DNA of 64,000 bases from Halorussus lipolyticus. GTDB taxonomy: Archaea > Halobacteriota > Halobacteria > Halobacteriales > Haladaptataceae. Below, in pieces: positions 55,481 through 64,000 of the stretch (within the stretch, counting starts at the first letter, position 1; every line of letters begins with the position of its first letter). Where the stretch lies: positions 1,756,955 to 1,820,954 of the forward strand of contig NZ_CP119804.1 in assembly GCF_029338375.1 (NCBI RefSeq), written 5' to 3'. The position numbers and the translations under genes are program-made. Under the pieces are notes generated by a model. The model was given only the letters and a program-made list of their open reading frames with translations. It was not told the origin of the DNA and searched no databases.

Positions 55481-57142
55481 ATGCCGACAGAACCGGAAAC
55501 TGATTACGACCCCTCCCTCGGGAACAAGTTCATTTTCGTGACCGGGGGCGTCATGTCGGGACTCGGCAAGGGCATCACGGCCGCCAGCACCGGCCGTCTG
55601 CTCGCCAACGCCGGGTTCGACGTGACAGCGGTCAAAATCGACCCGTACCTCAACGTAGACGCGGGGACGATGAACCCCTTCCAGCACGGGGAAGTGTACG
55701 TCCTGAAGGACGGCGGCGAGGTGGACCTCGACTTGGGGAACTACGAGCGGTTCCTCGACGTGGACATGACGTTCGACCACAACGTCACCACGGGCAAGAC
55801 CTACCAGCACGTCATCGAGAAGGAGCGCGCTGGCGACTACCTCGGGAAGACGGTCCAAATCATCCCGCACGTCACCGACGACATCAAGCGCCGAATCCGC
55901 GAGGCCGCCGAGGGCCACGACGTGTGTATCGTGGAAGTCGGGGGCACCGTGGGCGACATCGAGGGGATGCCCTTCCTCGAAGCGTTGCGGCAGTTCGCCC
56001 ACGAGGAGGACGACGAGGACTTCCTTCTCACCCACGTCACGCTCGTCCCCTACTCGAAGAACGGCGAGCAGAAGACCAAGCCCACGCAACACTCCGTGAA
56101 GGAACTCCGGAGCATCGGTCTCCAACCCGACATTCTGGTGGGTCGGTGCGAGGACGAACTCGCCCCTTCGACCAAGGAGAAAATCGCGCTGTTCTGCGAC
56201 GTGCCGACCGACGCGGTGTTCTCCAACCCCGACGTGGAGGACATCTACCACGTTCCCCTGATGGTCGAGGAGGAGGGTCTCGACGAGTACGTGATGGACC
56301 GATTCGACCTCACCGACGACGCGCTCCCCGAAGACGAGCGCGACAACACGTGGCGCAACCTCGTCACCCAAGACACCCACGGCGAGGTCGAAATTGCGCT
56401 GGTCGGCAAGTACGACCTCGAAGACGCCTACATGTCGGTCAACGAGGCGCTCAAGCACGCCGGACTCGAAAAGAACGTGGACGTGAACGTCCGGTGGGTC
56501 GATTCCGAAAAGATGGCCGAGGACCACGAACACCGCCTTTACGAGGCCGACGGCATCGTCGTCCCCGGCGGATTCGGCTCTCGCGGAACCCGCGGGAAAA
56601 TCAAGGCCATCCAGTACGCCCGCGAGAACGACATTCCCTACCTCGGCCTCTGTCTGGGCTTCCAACTCGCGGTCGTGGAGTTCGCCCGGAACGTCCTCGG
56701 ACTGGAGGGCGCACACTCCGCCGAAATCGAGGAGGACACGCCCCACCCGGTCATCGACCTCCTGCCCGAGCAGTACGACCTCGAAGATCTCGGCGGCACG
56801 ATGCGACTGGGTGCCCACGAGACCGACATCGAGGAGGGCACGCTCGCCGAAGCAATCTACGGCGGGACTTCCTGCACCGAGCGCCACCGCCACCGCTACG
56901 AGGTCAACCCCGAGTACTTCGAGAAGTTCGAGGACACAAATCTCGTGTTCTCGGGTAAGTCGGGCAACCGGATGGAGATTCTGGAACTCACGAACCATCC
57001 CTACTTTGTCGGCACGCAGTTCCACCCCGAGTTCCGGTCCCGACCCACCCGAGCGAGTCCGCCCTTCGTCGGCCTGCTGGAGGCCGTACTCGACCGTACC
57101 GGCGAGCAAGAAACTGACGAACCCGAGGAGGTCGAAGCCTAA
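55481..57142 (+). CDS. pyrG: CTP synthase
   Basis: The 553-residue enzyme aminates UTP to CTP. The N-terminal synthetase domain opens with [20 protein letters not shown] (P-loop-like) and carries [12 protein letters not shown]. The C-terminal class-I glutaminase has its nucleophile Cys in [10 protein letters not shown] and its His-Glu in FHPEFRS. The stop codon overlaps the guaAb start (TAATG), so the two genes are coupled. The start at 55481 follows the family. Confidence 0.96.
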   Translation: MPTEPETDYDPSLGNKFIFVTGGVMSGLGKGITAASTGRLLANAGFDVTAVKIDPYLNVDAGTMNPFQHGEVYVLKDGGEVDLDLGNYERFLDVDMTFDHNVTTGKTYQHVIEKERAGDYLGKTVQIIPHVTDDIKRRIREAAEGHDVCIVEVGGTVGDIEGMPFLEALRQFAHEEDDEDFLLTHVTLVPYSKNGEQKTKPTQHSVKELRSIGLQPDILVGRCEDELAPSTKEKIALFCDVPTDAVFSNPDVEDIYHVPLMVEEEGLDEYVMDRFDLTDDALPEDERDNTWRNLVTQDTHGEVEIALVGKYDLEDAYMSVNEALKHAGLEKNVDVNVRWVDSEKMAEDHEHRLYEADGIVVPGGFGSRGTRGKIKAIQYARENDIPYLGLCLGFQLAVVEFARNVLGLEGAHSAEIEEDTPHPVIDLLPEQYDLEDLGGTMRLGAHETDIEEGTLAEAIYGGTSCTERHRHRYEVNPEYFEKFEDTNLVFSGKSGNRMEILELTNHPYFVGTQFHPEFRSRPTRASPPFVGLLEAVLDRTGEQETDEPEEVEA

Positions 57143-58059
57143 TGGTAAACACGGACGAATTCATCGAGGAGGCAATCGCAGAGATTAGCGAACAAGTCGG
57201 TGACGCGCAAGCGGTCATCGCCTTATCCGGCGGCGTGGACTCGTCCACCGCCGCCGCGCTGGCCTACGAGGCGGTCGGCGACCAACTCACGCCCGTCTAC
57301 GTCGATACCGGCCTGATGCGGAAGGGCGAGACCGACGAGATTCGGGAGACGTTCTCCTACATGGACAGTCTCCGCATCGTGGACGCCAGAGACCGGTTCC
57401 TCGACGCGCTCTCCGGCGTCACCGACCCCGAGGAGAAGCGCCACATCATCGGCGAGCAGTTCATCCGGGAGTTCGAGACGGTCGCCGAGGACACCGGCGC
57501 TGACTACCTCGTGCAGGGGACCATCTACCCCGACCGCATCGAGAGCGAGGGCACCATCAAGTCCCACCACAACGTCGGCGGCCTGCCCGAAGTCGTGGAC
57601 TTCGAGGGCATCGTGGAACCCATGCGCGACCTCTACAAGGACGAGGTTCGGGAGGTCGCCCGCGAGTTGGACCTCGAAGAAATCATCGCCGAGCGCATGC
57701 CTTTCCCCGGACCCGGACTCGCGGTCCGCATCCTCGGCGAGGTCACCGACGAGAAACTGGAAGTGGCCCGCGAGGCCACCCACGTCGTCGAGGAGGAACT
57801 CGAGGAGTACGACCCGTGGCAGGCGTTCGCCGCGGTCCTCGGCAAGGCAACCGGCGTCAAGGGCGACAACCGAGTCCACGGCCACGTGGTCTCCGTGCGC
57901 TCGGTCGAAAGCCGAGACGGCATGACCGCCCGAGCGCAGGAAATCGACTGGGAGACCCTCCAGCGCATCCAAAGTCGCATCACGGGACAGAACGACAACG
58001 TCTCGCGCGTCGTCTACGACGTGACCCACAAACCGCCCGCGACCATCGAGTACGAGTAA
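57142..58059 (+). CDS. guaAb: GMP synthase ATP-pyrophosphatase subunit
   Basis: The 305-residue subunit converts XMP to GMP using ammonia from a separate glutaminase (GuaAa), as usual in archaea; that gene is not in the window. The PP-loop is visible in [20 protein letters not shown], and the XMP-binding end in [20 protein letters not shown] and the final KPPATIEYE. It overlaps the pyrG stop by one base and is followed after one base by the DUF7126 gene, forming a three-gene operon. Confidence 0.95.
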   Translation: MVNTDEFIEEAIAEISEQVGDAQAVIALSGGVDSSTAAALAYEAVGDQLTPVYVDTGLMRKGETDEIRETFSYMDSLRIVDARDRFLDALSGVTDPEEKRHIIGEQFIREFETVAEDTGADYLVQGTIYPDRIESEGTIKSHHNVGGLPEVVDFEGIVEPMRDLYKDEVREVARELDLEEIIAERMPFPGPGLAVRILGEVTDEKLEVAREATHVVEEELEEYDPWQAFAAVLGKATGVKGDNRVHGHVVSVRSVESRDGMTARAQEIDWETLQRIQSRITGQNDNVSRVVYDVTHKPPATIEYE

Positions 58060-58060
58060 G

Positions 58061-58381
58061 ATGAAGGCAATCCTGCTGGGCCCCGACGAGGACGGACTGG
58101 GCGACGCGCTCGCCGACGAGGGCGTCGAAGTGAGCCACATCGACACCATCGCCAACCGACCGGCGCTCGAGGAGGCCGGCATCACCGAGGCCGACGCGCT
58201 GGTCCTGACCGAGACCGAGGGCGCGACCGTCATCTCCATCGCCAAGGACCTCAACGACGACGTGCAGGTCGTCGTCTACACCGACGAGACCCTGCCGGAC
58301 TTCGCCCGCGGACAGGCAGACCTCATCGTGGACCCGCAACTGCTGTCGGCCGAGGCGGTCGCCGAGGAACTGTCTGCCTAA
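58061..58381 (+). CDS. DUF7126 family protein
   Basis: The 106-residue protein has a Rossmann-like half-fold (MKAILLGPDEDGLGDALADE; ADALVLTETEGATVISIAKD). I recognise it as a haloarchaeal DUF7126-type protein, related in pattern to TrkA-N. It sits one base after guaAb, so it probably has a role tied to nucleotide synthesis, though none is shown. It overlaps the end of the convergent MBL gene by four bases. Confidence 0.8.
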   Translation: MKAILLGPDEDGLGDALADEGVEVSHIDTIANRPALEEAGITEADALVLTETEGATVISIAKDLNDDVQVVVYTDETLPDFARGQADLIVDPQLLSAEAVAEELSA

Positions 58382-59073
58382 ACACGGTCGGCTAATTCTC
58401 GCAGTCGCTCCCCGCCGTTTCGCATGATGGGCGTGCCGTGGCCCATCGCGGCCATCTCGAAATCCGGCGCGTGGCGGGCCAACCGGCGGATGCTCTGGGC
58501 CACCTCGTCGGTGTCGTAGCTGATGGCCCACGGCGAGGCTGACAACTCGCCGTTCTCCTCGCGCACCAAATCGCCCAGAAACGCCACGCTCGGCGACTCG
58601 GCGACGTAGGCCATGTGGCCCGGCGAGTGGCCCGGCGTGTGGTAGGCGGTGAAACTCCCGATTCGGTCGCCCTCCACCACCGGCCGAATCGGCAGGTCTG
58701 GCGTCGAGACGAAGGGCCGGGACACGCGCTGGAGGAGTCCCTTGTGATTCGTCGCAGGCGGGTTGCGCTGGCCGGCCAGCACCTCGGCGTCGGCCCGGCC
58801 AGCGTAGACCGGCGCGTCGAGGCCGAGTTTCGAGAGCGCGCCAACGTGGTCCAAATCGTAGTGCGTGACCAGCACGCGGTCCACGTCGAAGACCCGATAG
58901 CCCGCCTCGCGGATGCCCTCGGCGATGGCCTGCCCGCTTCGCGGGGTCCCGGCGTCCACCAGCACGAGGTCCCCGTTGTCGTCGGCAAGGTAGGCGTTGA
59001 CGCCGCCGAGGTCGAGCCACCAGACGCCCGATTCGACGCCGGATTCGGCTTCGAGTTGGGTCGCAGTCGCCAT
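58378..59073 (-). CDS. MBL-fold metallo-hydrolase
   Basis: The 231-residue metallo-beta-lactamase-fold protein has the motif THYDLDHVGAL (HxDxDH form), then YHTPGHSPGHMAY, FLGDLV and MGHGTPI. These supply the usual ligands for two metals, with an Asp in place of the second His of the first motif. The substrate could be a glyoxalase-II-like thioester, but this is open. The start is ATG 59073. Confidence 0.88.
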   Translation of the reverse strand: MATATQLEAESGVESGVWWLDLGGVNAYLADDNGDLVLVDAGTPRSGQAIAEGIREAGYRVFDVDRVLVTHYDLDHVGALSKLGLDAPVYAGRADAEVLAGQRNPPATNHKGLLQRVSRPFVSTPDLPIRPVVEGDRIGSFTAYHTPGHSPGHMAYVAESPSVAFLGDLVREENGELSASPWAISYDTDEVAQSIRRLARHAPDFEMAAMGHGTPIMRNGGERLRELADRV

Positions 59074-59186
59074 GTTGTGTGCTACGTCAGCATTCCCCAA
59101 AGCCCTGTCCCCCGGCGACTCGTCGCGCTCCCGACCGGCCACCCGCGAACGGACGCTTTTTGTCGGTCGGGAACCGAGAGAGGGAC

Positions 59187-59405
59187 ATGGAGAACCGTTT
59201 CCCGTCCTCCGGGTCGATAGACCGCAAGCGGGCGGCGCTGGCCGTCCTCCCGTTTCTGGCGCTGGGATTGGCCGACGTGCTCCTCTTGCTGGCGTGGGGC
59301 ATCGACCCGCTGTGGGGCTTCGCCATCCTCCCGCCGATTCTGTTCGTGAGCGTGCTGGCGTGGATTGCCTTCTCGACCGGATTCGTCGGCGAGCATCGGA
59401 CGTAA
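59187..59405 (+). CDS. Small two-helix membrane protein
   Basis: The 72-residue protein has two membrane helices (AALAVLPFLALGLADVLLLL and GFAILPPILFVSVLAWIAF). The start at 59187 (MENRFPSSGSIDRKRA) is preferred to the upstream 59079, whose residues are Arg/Pro-rich. Similar short two-helix proteins (DUF3311-like) occur next to sodium-solute symporters, but none is here. The role is unknown. Confidence 0.7.
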   Translation: MENRFPSSGSIDRKRAALAVLPFLALGLADVLLLLAWGIDPLWGFAILPPILFVSVLAWIAFSTGFVGEHRT

Positions 59406-59938
59406 GCCGGATTTCGACGCCACGGCGTCTGCCAACGACTCGTTCTTTTCCGGCCCGCGATTTCAGTCCGCGATTGCGAACAGATAGCATACGCTATGCG
59501 AAAGTTGAACCGTTTACAATCGTTCAGTCGGCAGTGAACGGCGCTGAACCGTGTGGACGGTCACTTCGGTTGAAGTGGGATAGGTCCGTACGTACTGATG
59601 CGGTCGTTGCGACCGGCGCGCTGTCGTTTCCGCTCCCGGCAGTGCGTTGTCGACCGCAACCGCAACTGCATCCCGGCGCGACGACGAGCGGCGACGAACA
59701 CACCCGGCCGGGCCGGACCCGCCCACCGGCCCGGTTTCCGCCAGCGCGACAGCCGACCGCCTCGCCGCTACTCGTCGTCGAACCGACAGCCACAGAGGCA
59801 CCTATCGACTGCCGCTCTGCTCCGCCACCCGGCGACCCCGCTTTTCGGACTTTCCGGACGGGTCGGCCGACCTGTTCCCGGACGGGTTTCGGCCCGCTCG
59901 GACCGGCTTTTAAGACTCGCCCGCACGTCGCAAGTGGC
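59406..59938. other. 533-base gap with palindrome
   Basis: No gene is supported; frames here are Arg/Pro-rich. GCATA-CGC-TATGC (59487-59499) is an inverted repeat, overlapped by a GCGAAAGTTGAA motif (59498-59509) that also occurs at 61004-61015. The rest is GC-rich and featureless to me. TTTTAAG (59908-59914) lies about 25 bases before the cupin start and may be its promoter. Confidence 0.45.
59487..59499. repeat. Palindrome in long intergenic gap
   Basis: GCATACGCTATGC has perfect 5-base arms around CGC. It might be an operator for a dimeric regulator. No direct evidence. Confidence 0.35.
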
Positions 59939-60256
59939 ATGGGACTCGACCGCTATCCCGACCTCAATCCCGACGAGGGCGAGGTCATCGACACGGAACT
60001 GGCCGTGACCGACGACGTGCTGGTGAAAGCGTTCGCACTCGGCCCCGGCGCGGAACTCTCCGCCCACGACCATCCCGACGCGACCAACGTCTTCCACGTG
60101 CTGGAAGGCACGGTGACGGTGGTGCAGGGCGACGACGAGGAGACCGTCGAAGCGCCGGGGGTCGTCCTCCACGAGCGAGGCGAAGTCCACGGCGCGCGAA
60201 ACGACACCGACGAACTCGCGGTGCTGACCGCGAGTCTCTGTCCGCTCCCGTCCTGA
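59939..60256 (+). CDS. Cupin-domain protein
   Basis: The 105-residue single-domain cupin has metal-binding cupin motif 1 visible in SAHDHPDATNVFHVLEGTVT (H-x-H, then E) and motif 2 around VVLHERGEVHGARND. Such proteins may be small dioxygenases, isomerases or sensors. The start is ATG 59939 (MGLDRYPDLNPDEGEVID). TTTTAAG (59908-59914) may be its promoter. Confidence 0.82.
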   Translation: MGLDRYPDLNPDEGEVIDTELAVTDDVLVKAFALGPGAELSAHDHPDATNVFHVLEGTVTVVQGDDEETVEAPGVVLHERGEVHGARNDTDELAVLTASLCPLPS

Positions 60257-60350
60257 GACTTCGACTTGGCGCTACTTTCTATCGTCCACCCCGGCGCGTG
60301 CTGGCCCGACCGCTTGCTGGTCGCACCAAACCGGGCGAGGGCTTTCGAGA

Positions 60351-60806
60351 TTACTCCACCTCGTCGTCCTCGATTTCGCGGTGGACGACGTAGAATCCGA
60401 CCAAGAGCGCGACCAGAAGCAGGACGTACACCCCCGCGAGGGTGATGGCCTCTGTGGGACTGTAGTCGTCGGGCTTGAAAATGATAATTTGGCGAACGAC
60501 CGCGATGAGACCCGCGTGAATCACCGCGACGACGACGCTCTTGGCCTCGACGTAGGCGACGATGGTCTTGTAGAGTTCGACCACCACGAACAGGTAGAGA
60601 ACGATGTCGATGGCCGACCGGATGAGCGAGATGATGCCCGAGGGGTCGGCCGCGCCGAACGTGGTCAGCGAGGCGACGATGGTGATACCGAGATTGAGAA
60701 CCCCGAGTCCGAGGAGAACGACGAGCGATGCGGCGATGACGGTCTGGAAGAAGGTGACTGTCCCTTCTAACCAATTCGTGACGCGCGTGGCCCTGAGCCG
60801 GTCCAT
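60351..60806 (-). CDS. PsiE-family membrane protein
   Basis: The 151-residue phosphate-starvation-inducible PsiE-type protein has four membrane helices (TFFQTVIAASLVVLLGLGVL; IDIVLYLFVVVELYKTIVAY; VVVAVIHAGLIAVVRQIII; ITLAGVYVLLLVALLVGFYV). The start at 60806 leaves out an upstream basic stretch. The function is not settled for the family. AAACAC-GCG-GTGTTT lies about 110 bases upstream. Confidence 0.82.
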   Translation of the reverse strand: MDRLRATRVTNWLEGTVTFFQTVIAASLVVLLGLGVLNLGITIVASLTTFGAADPSGIISLIRSAIDIVLYLFVVVELYKTIVAYVEAKSVVVAVIHAGLIAVVRQIIIFKPDDYSPTEAITLAGVYVLLLVALLVGFYVVHREIEDDEVE

Positions 60807-61262
60807 TTGGAGTACCAACGCTTCGTCGCCCCGCCGGAAGTGCGTTCTGCCCGGAAGAAACCGCACACGTGTCGGGGTGTCCTCAAGCTTGGGCAGGACG
60901 TTTCCATTATCGAAAACACGCGGTGTTTCCGAGAGCAACCATTCTACTGTGGAAAGACGGTGAAAGTTGTCTCTACGGTTGCTTCCCGCGTCACGCTCCC
61001 GACGCGAAAGTTGAAATACGAGAGCGCGGCCAACTCGGTCCGGACGCTTCGCGCAGTTGCGGGCAGATAGCTGGCGAGTCAGTCAGCAGTGTCGATTCGG
61101 CGGCGTTACCGCGGTGATGGCGGCGGAGTCGCGCATACCGTAACTGCCAGTCCGACTACCCCGAAAGGGCTGAGCCAGACGACAGTCTGGGAGAGTGGTC
61201 GCTCGTCGGTGGCGGACGCGAAACCGCACCGCGGACTGCACAGCACCGCGACCGCCGAGCAG
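60807..61262. other. 456-base gap with hairpin and shared motif
   Basis: No gene is supported. AAACAC-GCG-GTGTTT at 60914-60928 is a perfect inverted repeat. GCGAAAGTTGAA at 61004-61015 repeats the motif found at 59498-59509, and GTGAAAGTTGT at 60960 is close to it. Confidence 0.45.
60914..60928. repeat. Inverted repeat upstream of psiE
   Basis: AAACACGCGGTGTTT has 6-base perfect arms around GCG. It may be a regulator site or an RNA hairpin in the psiE leader. Untested. Confidence 0.4.
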
Positions 61263-61775
61263 TCAGAGTTCGCGCTTCGTGTCCGGATTCTCCAACTCCC
61301 AGAGGTACTCCGGCAAGAAGGCGTCCAAGTTGTCCACGACCCGGCGCTCGCTCACGTTCATCCCCTCGCAGTGGTCCCACGCCTTCTCGCGGGTCGAGAC
61401 GCGAATCTCGCCGTCTTCGAGGACCACCTCCAGCGGGAACACCGAACACCGCGCGGGCTTCCAGTCGTGTTCGGCGTGGAGTCTGCACAAGCCGTCGTCG
61501 CGGAGGAAGTAGCACGCCGCCCCGTCGTCGGCGACGTGTGACTCGCGGTCTTTCTCCTCGCGGGGCACGAAGTCCTCGCCGCGAAATCTGGTCGTGGCCT
61601 CGCTCAGGTCCGCCCGCTCGGCGAGTTCCAGAAAGTCCTTGTCGTAGAGGAGGACGCCGTGCCGACAGCACCACGTGCAGTCCTCGACGCACTCGAAGGT
61701 CAGCGCCGGGTCGAACTCCACGACGGCCTCACAACCGGGGTAGACCTCCACGCGCGGCAGGTCGTCGCCAGACAC
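61263..61775 (-). CDS. YkgJ-type cysteine-cluster protein
   Basis: The 170-residue protein has the YkgJ/CxxCxxCC pattern: FECVEDCTWCCRHGVLLYDK near the N-terminus, ACYFLRDDGLCRLHAEHDWK, then PARCSVFPLEV and DHCEG. The cysteines probably bind Zn or Fe-S. A GTG at 61775 (MSGDDLPRVEVYPG) is preferred to TTG at 61802 because the residues from there on are the ones I recall as conserved. The function is unknown. Confidence 0.85.
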   Translation of the reverse strand: MSGDDLPRVEVYPGCEAVVEFDPALTFECVEDCTWCCRHGVLLYDKDFLELAERADLSEATTRFRGEDFVPREEKDRESHVADDGAACYFLRDDGLCRLHAEHDWKPARCSVFPLEVVLEDGEIRVSTREKAWDHCEGMNVSERRVVDNLDAFLPEYLWELENPDTKREL

Positions 61776-61820
61776 GTCTCCGAGTCGCTTCCGGGCGGAC
61801 AAAAGCCCTTCTCTCGGCGG

Positions 61821-62372
61821 TTAGCCCAACTGGTCGGGCAGGTCTCGGTCGCTATCGCCGGTACTCACGCCGGGGCCAGTCTTGATGTCGATACCGGGAA
61901 TCTGGGTCGCGGTCACGCCGGCAAACCCCTCCGGGCACTCGACGAGGCCGGAGATGATGTAGGGCGTGCCGAGTTCGGGCGGCGTGTCCTGTTCGTCCAC
62001 GAATATCTGCTTGCGTTCGACCAACTGCTCGGCGCGTACGTCGGGATTCGTCCCGAAGAACCCCTGAACCGACCCGTCCCACTCGACCAGAATCCCCTCC
62101 CAGATAGTGAGTTCGTCGGGCGGCCAGTTGGAGAACTCGCAGGTGTCGATTTCGCTCACGTCGGGGTCGTCGTCGGTCTTGTCGGTCAGCAGAACGATTT
62201 TCTGCCGGAGGCTGTCGCCGAGTCGCTCCGGGTAGTCGAACGCCATCCGCCGAGTGGCCCGGAACCGATTCGGTTCGTCCTGCGTGGCTACTCCTCCGAC
62301 CCCGAACGCGCCGACCGCGCTCTGTTTGAGAAAGCTTCGCCTGTCGATGTCGGTCTCTATTTCCTCGGTCAT
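61821..62372 (-). CDS. Tat-exported hypothetical protein
   Basis: The 183-residue protein has a Tat signal (DIDRRSFLKQSAVGAFGVGG) and a mature part with FNxx-type strands, two Cys and an RRMAFDYPERLGDSLRQKIV segment. I recognise no family. It is divergent from the chemotaxis transducer (108-base gap). The frame continues downstream on the same strand as the YkgJ gene, 45 bases away, so co-transcription is possible. Confidence 0.7.
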   Translation of the reverse strand: MTEEIETDIDRRSFLKQSAVGAFGVGGVATQDEPNRFRATRRMAFDYPERLGDSLRQKIVLLTDKTDDDPDVSEIDTCEFSNWPPDELTIWEGILVEWDGSVQGFFGTNPDVRAEQLVERKQIFVDEQDTPPELGTPYIISGLVECPEGFAGVTATQIPGIDIKTGPGVSTGDSDRDLPDQLG

Positions 62373-62479
62373 CTCCCCATCCCATTCGGATAAGACCGCC
62401 GACGCCTGTAACGGTTATCGCCGCTCTCGGAAATCGTGATGATTTAAGTCCCCAGATAGGTATTTTGTGATTGACTAAA

Positions 62480-63994
62480 ATGACTGAAATCTTCCCGGAA
62501 TCGACACGTGATTTGTCGGTCGAACCGGCCGACCTCGACGCACGGAAGGCACTCGCGGGATTCGACGACGCGGACGCCGAAACCCTATCGAGCCTCGGCC
62601 TCGACGGGCGAAGCGAGGCCGTCGCCGACAGCATCCGAGACGCCTACGCCGACCACGAGGAGGTAGACGACGACCAACGCGAGGCGCTCGCGGACCTCGG
62701 CGCGTCCCTGACCGAGCAAACCGCCTACGACGCCGACGGGTTCGCTCAGCGCGGCCAGTTCGGCGCGGCCCACGAGGACCTCGGTCTGTCGGCGTCCGAG
62801 TTCCTGTGTAGTCAGGCCCGATTGTTCGAGGCGGTCCTGCCCGCGCTCCGCGACGCGCTCCGGACCGAAGTCGAGTTGACCGTCGAAGACCACCTCGCCG
62901 AGAGCGACGACGAGGTTGCGGCCGACGGTGGGGAGGTCGTTGCGGCCGATTCATCGGTAGACACCGGCCCGATAGTCGAGGCCGTCAACGACCGGGTGGA
63001 CGAGACGTTCGAGCAGGTCGCGTCGCTCGGCCGGTTGTTCGCGCTGGACGCCAGCGTCGGACTCGACGCCTACGAGGACGGCGGTGACGACGAGGAACTC
63101 GAAGCACTCCGCGAGGAGAACGAGCAGTTGGAGCGCCGCCTGAACCGTGTCGATGCGGTCGGCGAGGAGACCCAGATGACGGTCGCGGACCTCAACGAGT
63201 CGTCCGAGGACGTAAACGAGAGCGCCCAAGAAATCAGTCAACTCACCGACGAGCAGTCCGAGCAGATGAACCAGATTGCCAAAGAGGTCTCCAAGCAGTC
63301 GGCCACCATCGAGGAGATAGCCGCCAGCGCCGAGGAGGTCGGCGAGCAGAGTCGCGAGGCCCAAGAACTCGCCGAACAGGGCAAGGAACTCGGCGAGCGC
63401 GCAATCGAGGCCACCCTCGAGACCGACGAGGCCCGAGAGAGCATCGTAGAAGATGCCCAAGCACTGCAAAATGCGGTCGAAGAAATCGGCGATGCGGTCG
63501 AGATGATTAACGACGTTGCCGACCAGACCAACCTGCTGGCGCTCAACGCCTCAATCGAGGCCGCCCGCGCCGGCGAGGCCGGAGACGGGTTCGCGGTCGT
63601 CGCCGAGGAGGTCAAGAATCTCGCCGAGGAGTCCCAAGACCGGGCCTCGGAAATCGAGTCGATGGTGGGTCGCATCGAGGACCGCGCTCAGAGTACCCTC
63701 GATAGCCTCGGCGAGAGCGAACGCTCCATCTCCGACACCGTGGAGGCGGTCGAACAGACCAGCGACAAACTCGAACGCATCGTGGACGCCGCGACCGAGA
63801 CGGCGACCGGGATGGGCGAAATCACCGACGCGACCGACCAGCAGGCCGCCAGCACCGAGGAGGTCGCCAGCATGATAGACGACGCCGCCGAGAAGGCCGA
63901 CCGGGTGTCCGACGAGGTGGACAGCATCGCCGCGGCGACCGAGGAGCAGGTGATGATGATAGCCGAACTCGAAGATACCGTCTCGAACCTCTAA
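62480..63994 (+). CDS. Soluble globin-coupled methyl-accepting transducer (HemAT-like)
   Basis: The 504-residue protein has no membrane helix. The N-terminal domain (about 25-140) resembles a protoglobin sensor: [20 protein letters not shown] puts a His (H98) where the proximal haem ligand stands in globin-coupled sensors. A coiled coil and the MCP signalling domain follow, with the hairpin tip [20 protein letters not shown] (about 345-365). It should sense oxygen or a related gas and control CheA. The start at ATG 62480 is preferred over TTG 62471. Haem binding is inferred. Confidence 0.85.
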   Translation: MTEIFPESTRDLSVEPADLDARKALAGFDDADAETLSSLGLDGRSEAVADSIRDAYADHEEVDDDQREALADLGASLTEQTAYDADGFAQRGQFGAAHEDLGLSASEFLCSQARLFEAVLPALRDALRTEVELTVEDHLAESDDEVAADGGEVVAADSSVDTGPIVEAVNDRVDETFEQVASLGRLFALDASVGLDAYEDGGDDEELEALREENEQLERRLNRVDAVGEETQMTVADLNESSEDVNESAQEISQLTDEQSEQMNQIAKEVSKQSATIEEIAASAEEVGEQSREAQELAEQGKELGERAIEATLETDEARESIVEDAQALQNAVEEIGDAVEMINDVADQTNLLALNASIEAARAGEAGDGFAVVAEEVKNLAEESQDRASEIESMVGRIEDRAQSTLDSLGESERSISDTVEAVEQTSDKLERIVDAATETATGMGEITDATDQQAASTEEVASMIDDAAEKADRVSDEVDSIAAATEEQVMMIAELEDTVSNL

Positions 63995-64000
63995 GCCCCG

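Noticed and set aside
54188..57109. Very long minus-strand open frame through the HtrA gene and across all of pyrG
   Set aside because: Only the HtrA part (54188-55297) looks like protein. The rest is antisense to pyrG and has the Val/Leu/Asp bias of a GC-rich complementary frame.
59514..59940. Frames on both strands in the 59.4-59.9 kb gap
   Set aside because: They are Arg/Pro/Ala-rich with no acidic bias, typical of non-coding GC-rich DNA here.

Overview
The window is haloarchaeal chromosome (class Halobacteria). It is GC-rich and its proteins are very acidic (runs of D and E). Many exported proteins carry twin-arginine signals, most starts look leaderless or near-leaderless, and many lineage-restricted haloarchaeal families are present: DUF7124, DUF6149, DUF5802, DUF7126, bacterio-opsin-activator-type HTH proteins, PGF-CTERM surface protein, SAMP1/JAMM. 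The genus cannot be fixed from the sequence. No rRNA, tRNA or CRISPR array was found.

Layout. 0-6.4 kb: a truncated antitoxin-like ORF, small conserved genes, two FAD oxidoreductases and a vapBC toxin-antitoxin pair with a palindrome at its start. 6.6-16 kb: an AsnC-type ligand-binding protein, two tandem Bat-type HTH regulators, a trkA-trkH potassium uptake operon, two Tat-exported proteins, a second trkH and a TrmB-type regulator. 16-25 kb: a DUF255 thioredoxin-fold protein, a membrane J-domain protein, a solo IS1341-type TnpB, a PGF-CTERM surface glycoprotein, a membrane protein with a degenerate Mrr-like domain, and a GTPBP1-type GTPase. 25-36 kb: a HAD phosphatase, a coiled-coil/zinc-ribbon two-gene unit, SAMP1, a 4-TM protein with a paralogue at 50 kb, gatD with a GNAT gene, a His-rich exported peptide and several membrane proteins. 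36-45 kb: a FilR1-type regulator next to two tandem paralogous Tat-exported cysteine-rich proteins, then carB, a JAMM desampylase, and a winged-helix regulator whose ribosome binding site and start codon are duplicated. 45-54 kb: an orphan pair of unknown genes, an alcohol dehydrogenase, MoaB with a His/Asp-rich tail, a Nudix/IDI-like protein, a metalloprotease and PspA. 54-64 kb: an HtrA-type lipoprotein protease, the pyrG-guaAb-DUF7126 operon, an MBL hydrolase, cupin, PsiE and YkgJ proteins, and a soluble globin-coupled chemotaxis transducer.

Themes. Potassium uptake (two TrkH, one TrkA), nucleotide synthesis (carB, pyrG, guaAb), ubiquitin-like modification (SAMP1 plus JAMM isopeptidase) and envelope or stress functions (PspA, HtrA, PGF-CTERM protein, Tat substrates) are all represented.

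The least explained signals are: (1) the tandem Cys-rich Tat proteins, where a 16-bp match to the end of carB sits behind the first copy, suggesting a segmental duplication that included the end of carB; (2) a conserved intergenic element at about 43.79 and 53.33 kb, the first copy of which can fold into one very long nested hairpin; (3) the 30-bp duplication of SD plus start codon near 45.3 kb.
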